From positions 1 through 15,621 of the forward strand of contig JAGCMR010000237.1 in the NCBI GenBank assembly GCA_017646305.1: 15,621 bases of DNA. The letters are read 5' to 3'. The notes beneath the pieces are model-generated. The model worked only from the letters and a program-made list of their open reading frames with translations. It was not told the DNA's origin and searched no databases. Positions 1-6,314 of the stretch are shown in pieces (position 1 is the first letter of the stretch; each line of letters starts with the position of its first letter). Position numbers and translations under genes: made by a program. The DNA comes from Spirochaetaceae bacterium (GTDB lineage Bacteria > Spirochaetota > Spirochaetia > Treponematales > Treponemataceae).

Positions 1-195
1 TACGTGGTCAATAACAACCTTGATTTTAGAGGGATCAAACACCCTATCCTTCTGTTTTTCCACCAAGTCAGCAATGGCCACTGGTGGAGTGATGTCATGA
101 CAAAAAACCCGGTCAAGCTTGAGAACCCAGGTATCGGCAAAAGGTTTCTCTGCCACATGGGCATCAAAAATCTTTTGGGCAATGGTCTTTCCCAT
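1..195 (-). CDS. LeuC/aconitase-family dehydratase large subunit (N-terminal fragment)
   Basis: Only the first 65 codons are in the window; the gene continues past the left edge. The translation begins MGKTIAQKIFDAH and contains LDRVFCHDITPPVAIADL and then DRVFDPSKIKVVIDHV, the typical start of LeuC-type (3-isopropylmalate dehydratase, homoaconitase, 2,3-dimethylmalate dehydratase) large subunits. The family carries a 4Fe-4S cluster and isomerises a hydroxy-acid by dehydration and rehydration; the cluster cysteines lie outside this fragment. The ATG at 193-195 is preceded by a purine-rich site (GAGGA) a few bases upstream and a TATAAT box at 217-222, so the start is well placed. The substrate cannot be read from 65 residues. 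Isocitrate dehydrogenase lies 1.4 kb away, so an aconitase role (citrate to isocitrate) is a reasonable inference, with leucine biosynthesis the main alternative. Confidence 0.85.
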   Translation of the reverse strand, partial: MGKTIAQKIFDAHVAEKPFADTWVLKLDRVFCHDITPPVAIADLVEKQKDRVFDPSKIKVVIDHV

Positions 196-216
196 AATTT
201 TCCTCGTTAAAAATTA

Positions 217-222
217 ATTATA
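217..222 (-). promoter_or_regulatory. -10 box for the LeuC-like gene
   Basis: On the minus strand this reads TATAAT, a perfect sigma-70 -10 box, about 21 bases before the ATG at 195. It predicts a transcript start near 210 and a leader of about 15 bases holding the ribosome binding site. The -35 region is AT-rich with no clear TTGACA match, so the call rests on the -10 and its position. Confidence 0.45.
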
Positions 223-270
223 TGTAAAATTGTTAAGTAATAATAAAGTTAAATAGGGCAAAAGTCAAGG

Positions 271-294
271 TAAAAGCCCCTTCAACAGAAGGCT
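271..294 (-). terminator. weak terminator after yjjB
   Basis: On the minus strand AGCC-TTC and GAA-(GG)-GGCT form a 7-bp stem with a two-base bulge and a 4-base loop, overlapping the yjjB stop codon and followed by a short T run. It sits between yjjB and the promoter of the LeuC-like gene. The bulge and short T tract make it a weak candidate, so read-through into the downstream gene is possible. Confidence 0.35.
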
Positions 295-754
295 ATTTCT
301 TTCCCTGAAAATGACGGATTATCGCTACCACCATCCGCTTGCCAGAAGTGGCCAAGGCTATGGCAAGGGCAATGGCTCCCGCACAGGTCAGGGTGGAAAA
401 TCCCAGTAGTAAAGCTTCTTCTAAATTACCTTGAACCGTGGCCTCCATGGTCTCAAACATACCACCACCAGGCACCAGTGGAAGGAGTCCAGGCACCAGA
501 TAAATGGTGGCAGGCTTTTTTTGTATCCGTGCAAGAATCTCAGAGAGGATTGCAACTATCAGTGCACCAAAGAAATAAGCCTTGTTATCCCCCACTCCAC
601 TGGCAGGAAGAAAGGCAGTGTAGGTTGCCCAGCCCAAGCCTCCTATCAAGGCTCCCCACACAATATTGTAGCGACTTATATTGAAACAATACGACAGAGC
701 TGCAGCAGCCCCTGCTCCCCACAAGGCTGCCAATAACAATTTATACCACAACAT
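293..754 (-). CDS. yjjB: YjjB / ThrE_2-type membrane exporter subunit
   Basis: A 153-residue hydrophobic protein with about four to five membrane segments and the motif VPGLLPLVPGGGMFETM (about residues 87-103), typical of the C-terminal (ThrE_2/DUF3815) half of threonine/serine exporters. In single-chain ThrE this part is fused to the DUF1212 half. Here, as in the YjjP/YjjB pairs of enterobacteria (157 and 256 residues in E. coli), the halves are separate genes. Its start overlaps the 3' end of the upstream yjjP-like gene by 14 bases, so translational coupling and a joint inner-membrane complex are likely. The substrate is uncertain: the family includes Thr/Ser exporters, and E. coli YjjPB has been linked to succinate export. 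Confidence 0.85.
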   Translation of the reverse strand: MLWYKLLLAALWGAGAAAALSYCFNISRYNIVWGALIGGLGWATYTAFLPASGVGDNKAYFFGALIVAILSEILARIQKKPATIYLVPGLLPLVPGGGMFETMEATVQGNLEEALLLGFSTLTCAGAIALAIALATSGKRMVVAIIRHFQGKK

Positions 755-1514
755 GAGAAAACACCAACAATCCTAAAACAGAACCCACCGACAAGCCTGT
801 GGCCACCATAAAGGCATCCACCAAGCGAGCAGTGCCAGCCATCAAATCACCAGCAATCAAGTCACGGATGGAATTTACCAAGGCAAGACCAGGCACCACC
901 TGCATCAAGGCCGCCGTCATCATCTGTACCGACTGGGGAACAATTCCTAAAACATAAATAATCTGACAGGCAATGGAAATAAAACCTCCACTGATAACAG
1001 AAAGAATAAAGGAATTGAGATTGAATTTTCCAATCACCAGCAAAAGCAGTCGGAGCAAAAATCCCACCACAAAGGCACAGATTGCTTGCTGAAGGCTACA
1101 GCCAAACATGAGACCAAAGAAAAAGCCAGTAAAACCGCCCATTACCACTAAGCTCCAAAAGCTATGATCTGGGGAATGATCAATTCGCTCTAGCATACGG
1201 GAAACCAGGGCTAAATCTGAATTAAAACCACGCTGTACAAGCCTGCGAGATAAATCATTTAAAAGAGCTATTTTTCGTAAATTTACTGTACGTGCAGTAA
1301 TACGACGCATGGCAGTGTGACTGCGATGATCCTTATCTTGTACTGTTACCATCACTAAGGTAGGCGTCACAAAGGCAGAGGCTGAACGAGCCCCCATAGA
1401 CCGGGCCATACGAACACAGGTTTCCTCTGCCCGATAGGTTTCTCCTCCATTTTCCAGCACTAGAGAACCAGCCTGCACTGCAATTTCTATTATCTGTTCG
1501 ATGTACACACTCAC
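741..1514 (-). CDS. yjjP: YjjP / ThrE (DUF1212)-type membrane exporter subunit
   Basis: A 257-residue protein. Roughly the first 115 residues are soluble and contain the family features LVLENGGETYRAEETC and FVTPTLVMVTVQD. Five hydrophobic segments follow, with the signature VVPGLALVNSIRDLIAGDL (about residues 206-224). This is the N-terminal half of the ThrE family, and its length matches YjjP. It works with the overlapping downstream YjjB-like protein in the inner membrane. The start is a GTG at 1512-1514 with no visible Shine-Dalgarno. A TGG-TATACT extended -10 lies 7 bases upstream, so the mRNA may begin at or next to the start codon. A second in-frame GTG two codons later is an alternative. 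Export of amino acids or dicarboxylates is inferred from the family. Confidence 0.87.
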   Translation of the reverse strand: MSVYIEQIIEIAVQAGSLVLENGGETYRAEETCVRMARSMGARSASAFVTPTLVMVTVQDKDHRSHTAMRRITARTVNLRKIALLNDLSRRLVQRGFNSDLALVSRMLERIDHSPDHSFWSLVVMGGFTGFFFGLMFGCSLQQAICAFVVGFLLRLLLLVIGKFNLNSFILSVISGGFISIACQIIYVLGIVPQSVQMMTAALMQVVPGLALVNSIRDLIAGDLMAGTARLVDAFMVATGLSVGSVLGLLVFSHVVV

Positions 1515-1521
1515 ACAATCA

Positions 1522-1527
1522 AGTATA
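1522..1527 (-). promoter_or_regulatory. extended -10 box of the yjjP-yjjB operon
   Basis: The minus strand reads TGGTATACT, an extended -10 (TGn plus TATACT). Seven bases separate it from the GTG start codon of yjjP, which places the transcript start at the start codon itself. No convincing -35 was found, as is common for extended -10 promoters. Confidence 0.5.
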
Positions 1528-1539
1528 CCAGATATCTAC

Positions 1540-1568
1540 TTGTAAAACTATTGATTATGGGCTATTAT
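1540..1568 (+). promoter_or_regulatory. promoter of isocitrate dehydrogenase / HD-GYP operon
   Basis: TTGTAA at 1540-1545 and TATTAT at 1563-1568 are separated by 17 bases, matching the sigma-70 consensus at 4 of 6 and 5 of 6 positions. The predicted transcript start is near 1575, leaving a leader of about 25-28 bases. It is back to back with the yjjP promoter at 1522-1527. Confidence 0.6.
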
Positions 1569-1599
1569 ATTAAGAAACATATAATTTTTTTTGAGGTTG

Positions 1600-2799
1600 A
1601 TGGTGTCTAAAATTCAGATGAAAAATGCCATTGCAGAGCTTGATGGCGATGAAATGACTCGTATTCTATGGAAGGTTATAAAGGACAAGTTGTTACTTCC
1701 TTTTGTTGATTTAAAGGTTGAATATTATGACTTGGGCCTTAAAGAACGAGATGACTCTGAAGATGCTGTCACCTACAAGGCTGCCGAAGCCATTAAACGA
1801 TTAGGCGTAGGTGTAAAATGTGCTACTATTACTTCTAATGCAGCTCGTGTACAGGAATATAATCTCAAGGGATTGACTCCCAGTCCCAACGGAATTATCC
1901 GTGCTGAATTGGACGGTACCGTATTCCGCAAGCCCATCATTGTAGATAACATTAAGGGAACTGTTTCCTGCTGGAAAAAGCCCTTGATTCTCGGTCGTCA
2001 TGCCTACGGAGATGTTTACAAAAACTGCGAAATTGCTGTCGATGGTCCTGGAAAGGCTGAACTGGTATTTACCGCTGCAGATGGAACAGAAATTCGTAAA
2101 ACTATCATGGAAATGAAGGGACCTGGTATTCTCCAGGGAATCCACAATACAGATAAATCTATAGAGAGCTTTGCTCGTTGCTGTTTCTTCTACGGTCTTT
2201 CTGAAAAGGTTGACGTGTGGTTTGCCAGTAAAGATACCATCAGCAAGACCTACGATGGACGCTTTAAGGAAATTTTCCAACAAATATACGACAAGGAATT
2301 CAAGGCTGATTTTGAAAAGGCTGGTTTGGAGTACTTCTATACCCTCATTGACGATGCTGTTGCTCGTGTTATGCAGAGTTCTGGCGGTTTCCTGTGGGCT
2401 TGCAAGAACTACGATGGTGATGTGATGAGTGATATGGTGGCCTCTGCTAGTGGAAGCCTTGCCATGATGACCAGTGTTCTTGTTTCTCCTGACGGACATT
2501 TTGAGTATGAGGCTGCTCATGGAACAGTTCAACGTCATTACTACCGATATTTAAAGGGAGAAAAAACCTCCACAAATCCTGTAGCCCTTATTTTTGCTTG
2601 GACTGGAGCCCTTGCAAAGCGTGGTGAATTGGATGGAACACAAGAGTTGGTAGATTTTGCCCAGAAACTAGAGCGGGCAACATTAGAAACCATTGAAGAT
2701 GGAATCATGACTGGCGACTTGGCTAAAATTGCTAATCCTCCTGCAAAGCAGATTTTGGATTCATGGCAGTTTATCGATGCCATTGCACAGCGTTTATAA
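1600..2799 (+). CDS. icd: NADP-dependent isocitrate dehydrogenase (eukaryotic-like type)
   Basis: Oxidatively decarboxylates isocitrate to 2-oxoglutarate in the cytoplasm. The 399-residue protein resembles the homodimeric eukaryotic-type IDHs rather than E. coli Icd. Visible signatures include AELDGDEMTRILWK at the N-terminus, TPSPNGIIR, LILGRHAYGDVY (substrate Arg at 133), YDGRFKEIF, FLWACKNYDGDVMSD (metal-binding Asp residues) and HGTVQRHYYRY (about 307-317). The Arg-His in that last motif corresponds to the NADP 2'-phosphate-binding pair of this subfamily. The start is ambiguous: GAGG at 1593-1596 is only 3 bases from the ATG at 1600 but 6 from the in-frame GTG at 1603, which would give the family-typical MSKIQMK. 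A TTG at 1591 is unlikely. It is followed 38 bases later by the HD-GYP gene, probably on one transcript. Confidence 0.95.
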   Translation: MVSKIQMKNAIAELDGDEMTRILWKVIKDKLLLPFVDLKVEYYDLGLKERDDSEDAVTYKAAEAIKRLGVGVKCATITSNAARVQEYNLKGLTPSPNGIIRAELDGTVFRKPIIVDNIKGTVSCWKKPLILGRHAYGDVYKNCEIAVDGPGKAELVFTAADGTEIRKTIMEMKGPGILQGIHNTDKSIESFARCCFFYGLSEKVDVWFASKDTISKTYDGRFKEIFQQIYDKEFKADFEKAGLEYFYTLIDDAVARVMQSSGGFLWACKNYDGDVMSDMVASASGSLAMMTSVLVSPDGHFEYEAAHGTVQRHYYRYLKGEKTSTNPVALIFAWTGALAKRGELDGTQELVDFAQKLERATLETIEDGIMTGDLAKIANPPAKQILDSWQFIDAIAQRL

Positions 2800-2837
2800 A
2801 TTATAACTGAAAATAAAGGGGATTTTCGGAGTTAAAC

Positions 2838-3857
2838 ATGGTAAAAGAGACGTTCAAAATATTGTGTGCAGACGATAGCGTTTCTATTAGAACCTATCTG
2901 ACCGAATTGTTGCAATCTTGGGGTTACACCGTTACTGCTTGCTGTAACGGAAAAGAGGCATGGGAAACCTATCAGCAGGATCCATCCTTCTCTGTATTTT
3001 TGTTAGACTGGGTTATGCCTGAAATGAATGGACTTGATGCTTGTAAACTTATCCGTCAGGCAGAAGATACAAGCTATAAATACATCATCATGCTTACTAG
3101 TAAGGATTCTACAGAAAATATCGTAGAAGCATTGAATTCTGGTGCAGATGATTATTTGACAAAGCCCTTTCATCCAGCTGAATTAAAGGCCCGTATTCAT
3201 ACGGCTTATCGTTTCTTTGAGTATGAGAAAAGACAGCAGTCCATTGCCAATGAAACTCGTTTTGCTTGCTATCAGGCTCTAACAGAATTAGCTGAAGCAC
3301 GAGATTACGAAACAGGTCAGCATTTGTCCAGAGTTTCTGCTATGTCTCGACTTTTAGCTAAGCAATTAGGTCAGGATGAACATTTCTTAAATCAGATTGA
3401 GCTATTTGCCCCCATGCACGACATTGGTAAAGTGGGTATTCCAGATGGAATTCTGCATCTTCCCCGTAAACTTACTCCCCAGGAATTCGACATCATTAAG
3501 ACCCACACCTCCATTGGATATGATATCCTAAGAGGTAAGCCCACTATGGAAATGGCAGCTGATATTGCACACTATCACCATGAAAAATGGAATGGCTGTG
3601 GTTATCCAAAGGGATTAAAGGGAGAAGAAATCCCCCTCAGCAGCAGAATCGTATCCATTATTGACGTATACGATGCCTTGCGGGCTATTCGTCCCTACAA
3701 AAAGGAGTATACTCATCAGGATTCTGTAGATTTGATTTACAAGGAAAGTGGAATCTCCTTTGATCCTGCCGTTGTAGCTGCCTTTAAGGAGATTGAGCAC
3801 GATATTAAAAAGCTCTTTGATGATTCCTACAAAACCTTTGCAAAAACACCACACTAA
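2838..3857 (+). CDS. response regulator with HD-GYP domain (c-di-GMP phosphodiesterase)
   Basis: A 339-residue RpfG-like cytoplasmic regulator. The receiver domain (about 5-125) has the acidic pair D12-D13, phosphoacceptor D57 in LLDWVMP, T87 and K109 in TKPF. The HD-GYP domain (about 140-330) has H162, the HD pair H194-D195 in MHDIGK, H222, the HYHHEKWNGCGYP motif (244-256) and a downstream DVYDAL. All expected metal and substrate residues appear present, so c-di-GMP hydrolysis to pGpG/GMP is expected, switched by an unidentified histidine kinase. GGAG lies 7 bases before the ATG. Only 38 bases separate it from isocitrate dehydrogenase, with no terminator between them, and it ends at a strong terminator, so the two genes form an operon. 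A link between central metabolism and c-di-GMP is an inference from this layout. Confidence 0.93.
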   Translation: MVKETFKILCADDSVSIRTYLTELLQSWGYTVTACCNGKEAWETYQQDPSFSVFLLDWVMPEMNGLDACKLIRQAEDTSYKYIIMLTSKDSTENIVEALNSGADDYLTKPFHPAELKARIHTAYRFFEYEKRQQSIANETRFACYQALTELAEARDYETGQHLSRVSAMSRLLAKQLGQDEHFLNQIELFAPMHDIGKVGIPDGILHLPRKLTPQEFDIIKTHTSIGYDILRGKPTMEMAADIAHYHHEKWNGCGYPKGLKGEEIPLSSRIVSIIDVYDALRAIRPYKKEYTHQDSVDLIYKESGISFDPAVVAAFKEIEHDIKKLFDDSYKTFAKTPH

Positions 3858-3888
3858 AATAACATTTGCAAGGTTTCATTAAAAATAA

Positions 3889-3930
3889 GAAAGCCCAACT
3901 GATGAAGCGATTTCATCAAGCTGGGCTTTT
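3889..3930. terminator. bidirectional intrinsic terminator between the HD-GYP gene and murI
   Basis: AAAGCCCA (3890-3897) pairs with TGGGCTTT (3922-3929), and an inner stem GATGAA (3901-3906) pairs with TTCATC (3912-3917) around a short loop. On the plus strand the stem runs into a T tract; on the minus strand it is followed by TTTCTTATTTTT. It therefore serves both converging genes, ending the icd/HD-GYP transcript and the murI transcript. Confidence 0.9.
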
Positions 3931-3931
3931 T

Positions 3932-4750
3932 TTATTTCAGTAAGCCACCCCAGGGAATGGAGAATTTGGCACATAATTCTTGATAATAGCTTCTTATTTC
4001 AGGGCTAGAAAGCTCCGTAACAAAAAAGCCCTCATGTTGTGGAGTAGCAGCTTTTTCTAGGTTCTGTACAGAATGTCCTTGATGAGAGCGAATTCGTAGT
4101 GCTTGACGAATAACACCTTCTCTAGAATCCACTACCTGCACACCCTCCCCCGCCAGCTGTTGGATTTCGGCAGCAATATGCAGAAAATGGGTACATCCAA
4201 GTACAATAGTATCTACATTTTGTGCCAAGAAAAAATCAACCGCAGGACCAGCAGCCTGAAGATAGAGCCTTTTATCTTGGCTTAGAAGATGCTGCTCTAT
4301 AAATCGAATCAACTTTCCATCTCCTCGGCTTACCACACGACAACTGGCGGCAAAATCTTTAATGAGACCTTGGGTATAGGGATGACGAACGGTGGCCTCT
4401 GTTGCCAAAAGCCCGATGGTATTGTTCTTTGTTTTTGCTGCAGCTACCTTAATGGCTGGAACTGTGCCAATAAAGTGGATCTTAGGAAAATCCTGACGCA
4501 AGGATTCCAAGGCAGTAACAGACATGGTATTACAGGCCAACACAAAGGCTGTAGGAGAAAAGTGGGAAAGCACTAATTCCACTGCTTCTCTTGTGGCTGC
4601 AATCACTTGTTCAGGAGTCTTTTCTCCATAAGGAAAATTTTTTGTATCTGCAAGATAGAGACAGGAAGCCTCAGGACAGGCTGATTTTAAATAGCCCATG
4701 TAGGGTAATCCTCCTGTTCCTGAGTCTAAAAAAGCAAAATCAAGGTGCAT
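3932..4750 (-). CDS. murI: glutamate racemase
   Basis: Converts L-glutamate to the D-glutamate needed for peptidoglycan stem peptides, using a cofactor-independent two-cysteine mechanism. The 272-residue protein has FLDSGTGGLP at the N-terminus (D9, S10), the first catalytic cysteine C73 in ACNTMS, and the second, C186, in GCTHFLH. LADTKNFPYGEK and the length are also normal for MurI. The usual Ala in ACNTAS is Met here and the usual Tyr-Pro after GCTH is Phe-Leu, variations seen near the active site that may affect kinetics or allostery. The ATG at 4748-4750 has AGGA about 7 bases upstream. It starts 9 bases after the zinc-ribbon gene ends, so the two are probably co-transcribed. Confidence 0.93.
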   Translation of the reverse strand: MHLDFAFLDSGTGGLPYMGYLKSACPEASCLYLADTKNFPYGEKTPEQVIAATREAVELVLSHFSPTAFVLACNTMSVTALESLRQDFPKIHFIGTVPAIKVAAAKTKNNTIGLLATEATVRHPYTQGLIKDFAASCRVVSRGDGKLIRFIEQHLLSQDKRLYLQAAGPAVDFFLAQNVDTIVLGCTHFLHIAAEIQQLAGEGVQVVDSREGVIRQALRIRSHQGHSVQNLEKAATPQHEGFFVTELSSPEIRSYYQELCAKFSIPWGGLLK

Positions 4751-4759
4751 AATTATTTC

Positions 4760-5077
4760 CTACAGGGAAAAAAGATTGTCAAAGGCATTTCTCGCAGCTT
4801 GTTTTTTCTTATCAGCACAACTGTTAGAAGCAGTTGGACTAAGATTTACAGAAAAATACTCGCAAAAATTTGCAGCTTCCTTATCTTGGACTTCTTCATC
4901 TATTGTTTCATGACAATCGTAATGGGAACCAGGCTGGTAAAATCGACAATTAACACAGCTATGTAAGGCTGCTCCACAATGGGGACAATCGGTGGATCTA
5001 AAGATTTCCAAACCTGCTGCTATAGGTTCTTTACATTTCCAACACATGAATTCATCATACCCCATTTGACTAATCAT
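4760..5077 (-). CDS. small zinc-ribbon protein of unknown function
   Basis: A 105-residue soluble protein rich in paired cysteines: CWKC near residue 12, CPHCGAALHSCVNC, then single cysteines in HYDCHE and ANFCEYF. The CxxC pairs suggest one or two zinc ribbons. The run HSCVNCRFYQPG...DKEAANFCEYF recalls a widespread but unnamed bacterial family (from memory, not searched). The start is chosen at the ATG of 5075-5077 because AGGG lies 8 bases upstream; a TTG two codons earlier would sit too close to it. It is the first gene of a probable two-gene unit with murI, 9 bases apart, and is divergent from the pentapeptide-repeat gene with only 23 bases between starts. No enzymatic function can be assigned. 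Confidence 0.8.
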   Translation of the reverse strand: MISQMGYDEFMCWKCKEPIAAGLEIFRSTDCPHCGAALHSCVNCRFYQPGSHYDCHETIDEEVQDKEAANFCEYFSVNLSPTASNSCADKKKQAARNAFDNLFSL

Positions 5078-5097
5078 TTGCAATGCCCTAAACTATA
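5066..5097. promoter_or_regulatory. overlapping divergent promoters of zinc-ribbon/murI and pentapeptide/MBL operons
   Basis: On the plus strand TTGACT (5066-5071) and TAAACT (5089-5094) are 17 bases apart and point to a transcript start at the ATG of 5101. On the minus strand TATAGT occupies 5092-5097, overlapping the plus-strand -10. Only one polymerase could sit there at a time, so the two operons may compete. The plus-strand -35 also lies inside the first codons of the zinc-ribbon gene. No clear minus-strand -35 was found. Confidence 0.45.
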
Positions 5098-5100
5098 CGT

Positions 5101-5733
5101 ATGTTTATCACTAACACTTGTAGTCATCCAGGATGTCACCGTGCAGGTTTGTCTTACATCAACAGCGAGGGTTTCCTTACCGATAGAAGCTATTTTTGTA
5201 TCAAGCACGTGGAAAATCCAGAGGAAGTAAAAAATGTTGTTTACGATTATATTCGTAAACATCAAAAAATTGTTGGATTAAATGCGTCGGGACTCACCTT
5301 TACCGATATAGATTTAACTGACAAGCGTTTTTACGGCTGTAATTTCCAGAATTGTACCTTTAGCAATCTGCATTCAGAATATTTCCGTGCACGAATGTCT
5401 ATCTTTGATTTTTCTCTTTTTGTAGATTGCAATCTATTAAAATCGAACCTACAATTTTCTTCCTTTGCTGGTTCTACCTTTTCTCATGTACTTTTTACTG
5501 GTTCAGATCTAGTTCACAATAATTTTTGTGGCATTACATCCTATCAGTCTTCCTTTGATGATTCAGATTTATACAATTCCCGATTCATTAAGGCAAACCT
5601 TATAGATACCTCAATCCAAAATTGCAACATCAAAAAAACTATTTTTTATGAATCTAATCAGCAGAATATTTCCTTCAAACAGTCGAACACACGGGAAGCT
5701 GAATTCGAGTACAAGGAGGGAATCATCTTATGA
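5101..5733 (+). CDS. zinc-finger-like / pentapeptide-repeat protein
   Basis: A 210-residue protein in two parts. The N-terminus (1-40) has Cys7, Cys12, Cys33 and His36 (CxxxxC...CxxH spacing), which looks like a small zinc site. From about residue 60 to 200 the chain is made of five-residue units with a central Phe/Leu (such as DLTDK RFYGC NFQNC TFSNL, SNLQF SSFAG, SDLYN SRFIK ANLID), the pattern that folds into a right-handed quadrilateral beta-helix. The role is unknown; some pentapeptide proteins protect gyrase or act as scaffolds, but nothing here points to gyrase. No Shine-Dalgarno precedes the ATG, and the promoter predicts a leaderless mRNA. Its stop overlaps the next gene's start (ATGA), so it is coupled to the MBL-fold gene. 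Confidence 0.82.
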   Translation: MFITNTCSHPGCHRAGLSYINSEGFLTDRSYFCIKHVENPEEVKNVVYDYIRKHQKIVGLNASGLTFTDIDLTDKRFYGCNFQNCTFSNLHSEYFRARMSIFDFSLFVDCNLLKSNLQFSSFAGSTFSHVLFTGSDLVHNNFCGITSYQSSFDDSDLYNSRFIKANLIDTSIQNCNIKKTIFYESNQQNISFKQSNTREAEFEYKEGIIL

Positions 5734-6314
5734 AGGTTTATTTTCATTTTAATATTGATGGATTTTCAAATTGCTATGTAGTGACTAACGAAAAGACTAT
5801 GGAAGCCCTGATTATTGATCCAGGTAAAATTACAAAAGAGATACTGGAGCAGGTGGAAAGTGGTCCCTTTAATTTAACATCAGTGTTAATAACTCACAGA
5901 CACAAAAGTCATATACGAGGATTAGAAACTCTCAAAAAGATTTACAAGCCCAAGGTCTATGCGGCAGACTTTGATATTGCAGGTTCTGAAGAAACGCTCC
6001 TTAATGGCGACGGCATTATCTATGCAGCAGGCTTGCAAATAAAGCATTTGGCTTTACCTGGTCACTCTGCTGACTCCATGGCATATAAAATTGGTCATAT
6101 AGTTTTTACTGGAGACACAATCTTTGCAGGAATGATTTCAAATACATCCAGTACCTATGCCCGCAGAACCCTAGTTTCCAATATTTCCACAAAAATTTTG
6201 TCCCAGCAAGATGATATTATCTTAATGCCAGGCCATGGGCCTCCATCCACCTTGGCTGCAGAAAAGAACTTTAATCCAGCCTTTCTGCAAAACCCCATGG
6301 AATATTTTGACTAG
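5730..6314 (+). CDS. metallo-beta-lactamase-fold (GloB-like) protein with altered metal motif
   Basis: A 194-residue single-domain MBL-fold protein. The five family motifs are recognisable: an early Asp (LIIDPG, D30), the metal motif THRHKSHIRG (H56, H58, H61), PGHSADS (H112), FTGDTIF (D129) and PGHGPPST (H169). In active family members the second motif is HxHxDH and the Asp binds the second metal; here that position is Ser60. The remaining five ligands could still hold one zinc fully, so activity on thioesters such as S-lactoylglutathione is uncertain. It ends in NPMEYFD without the extra C-terminal domain of true glyoxalase II. AAGGAGGG at 5713-5720 is a strong ribosome site, and the ATG overlaps the previous stop by 4 bases. 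Confidence 0.87.
   Translation: MKVYFHFNIDGFSNCYVVTNEKTMEALIIDPGKITKEILEQVESGPFNLTSVLITHRHKSHIRGLETLKKIYKPKVYAADFDIAGSEETLLNGDGIIYAAGLQIKHLALPGHSADSMAYKIGHIVFTGDTIFAGMISNTSSTYARRTLVSNISTKILSQQDDIILMPGHGPPSTLAAEKNFNPAFLQNPMEYFD

Noticed and set aside
4..210. Plus-strand open frame of 68 codons at the left edge
   Set aside because: It is antisense to the clearly recognisable LeuC-family start on the minus strand.
293..1514. YjjP/YjjB split as a frameshifted single ThrE gene
   Set aside because: Separate overlapping genes of these exact sizes are the normal arrangement for YjjP/YjjB, and each has its own start.
1801..2538. Long open frame antisense to isocitrate dehydrogenase
   Set aside because: Lies wholly within a well-conserved gene, shows no family signature and has no ribosome site.
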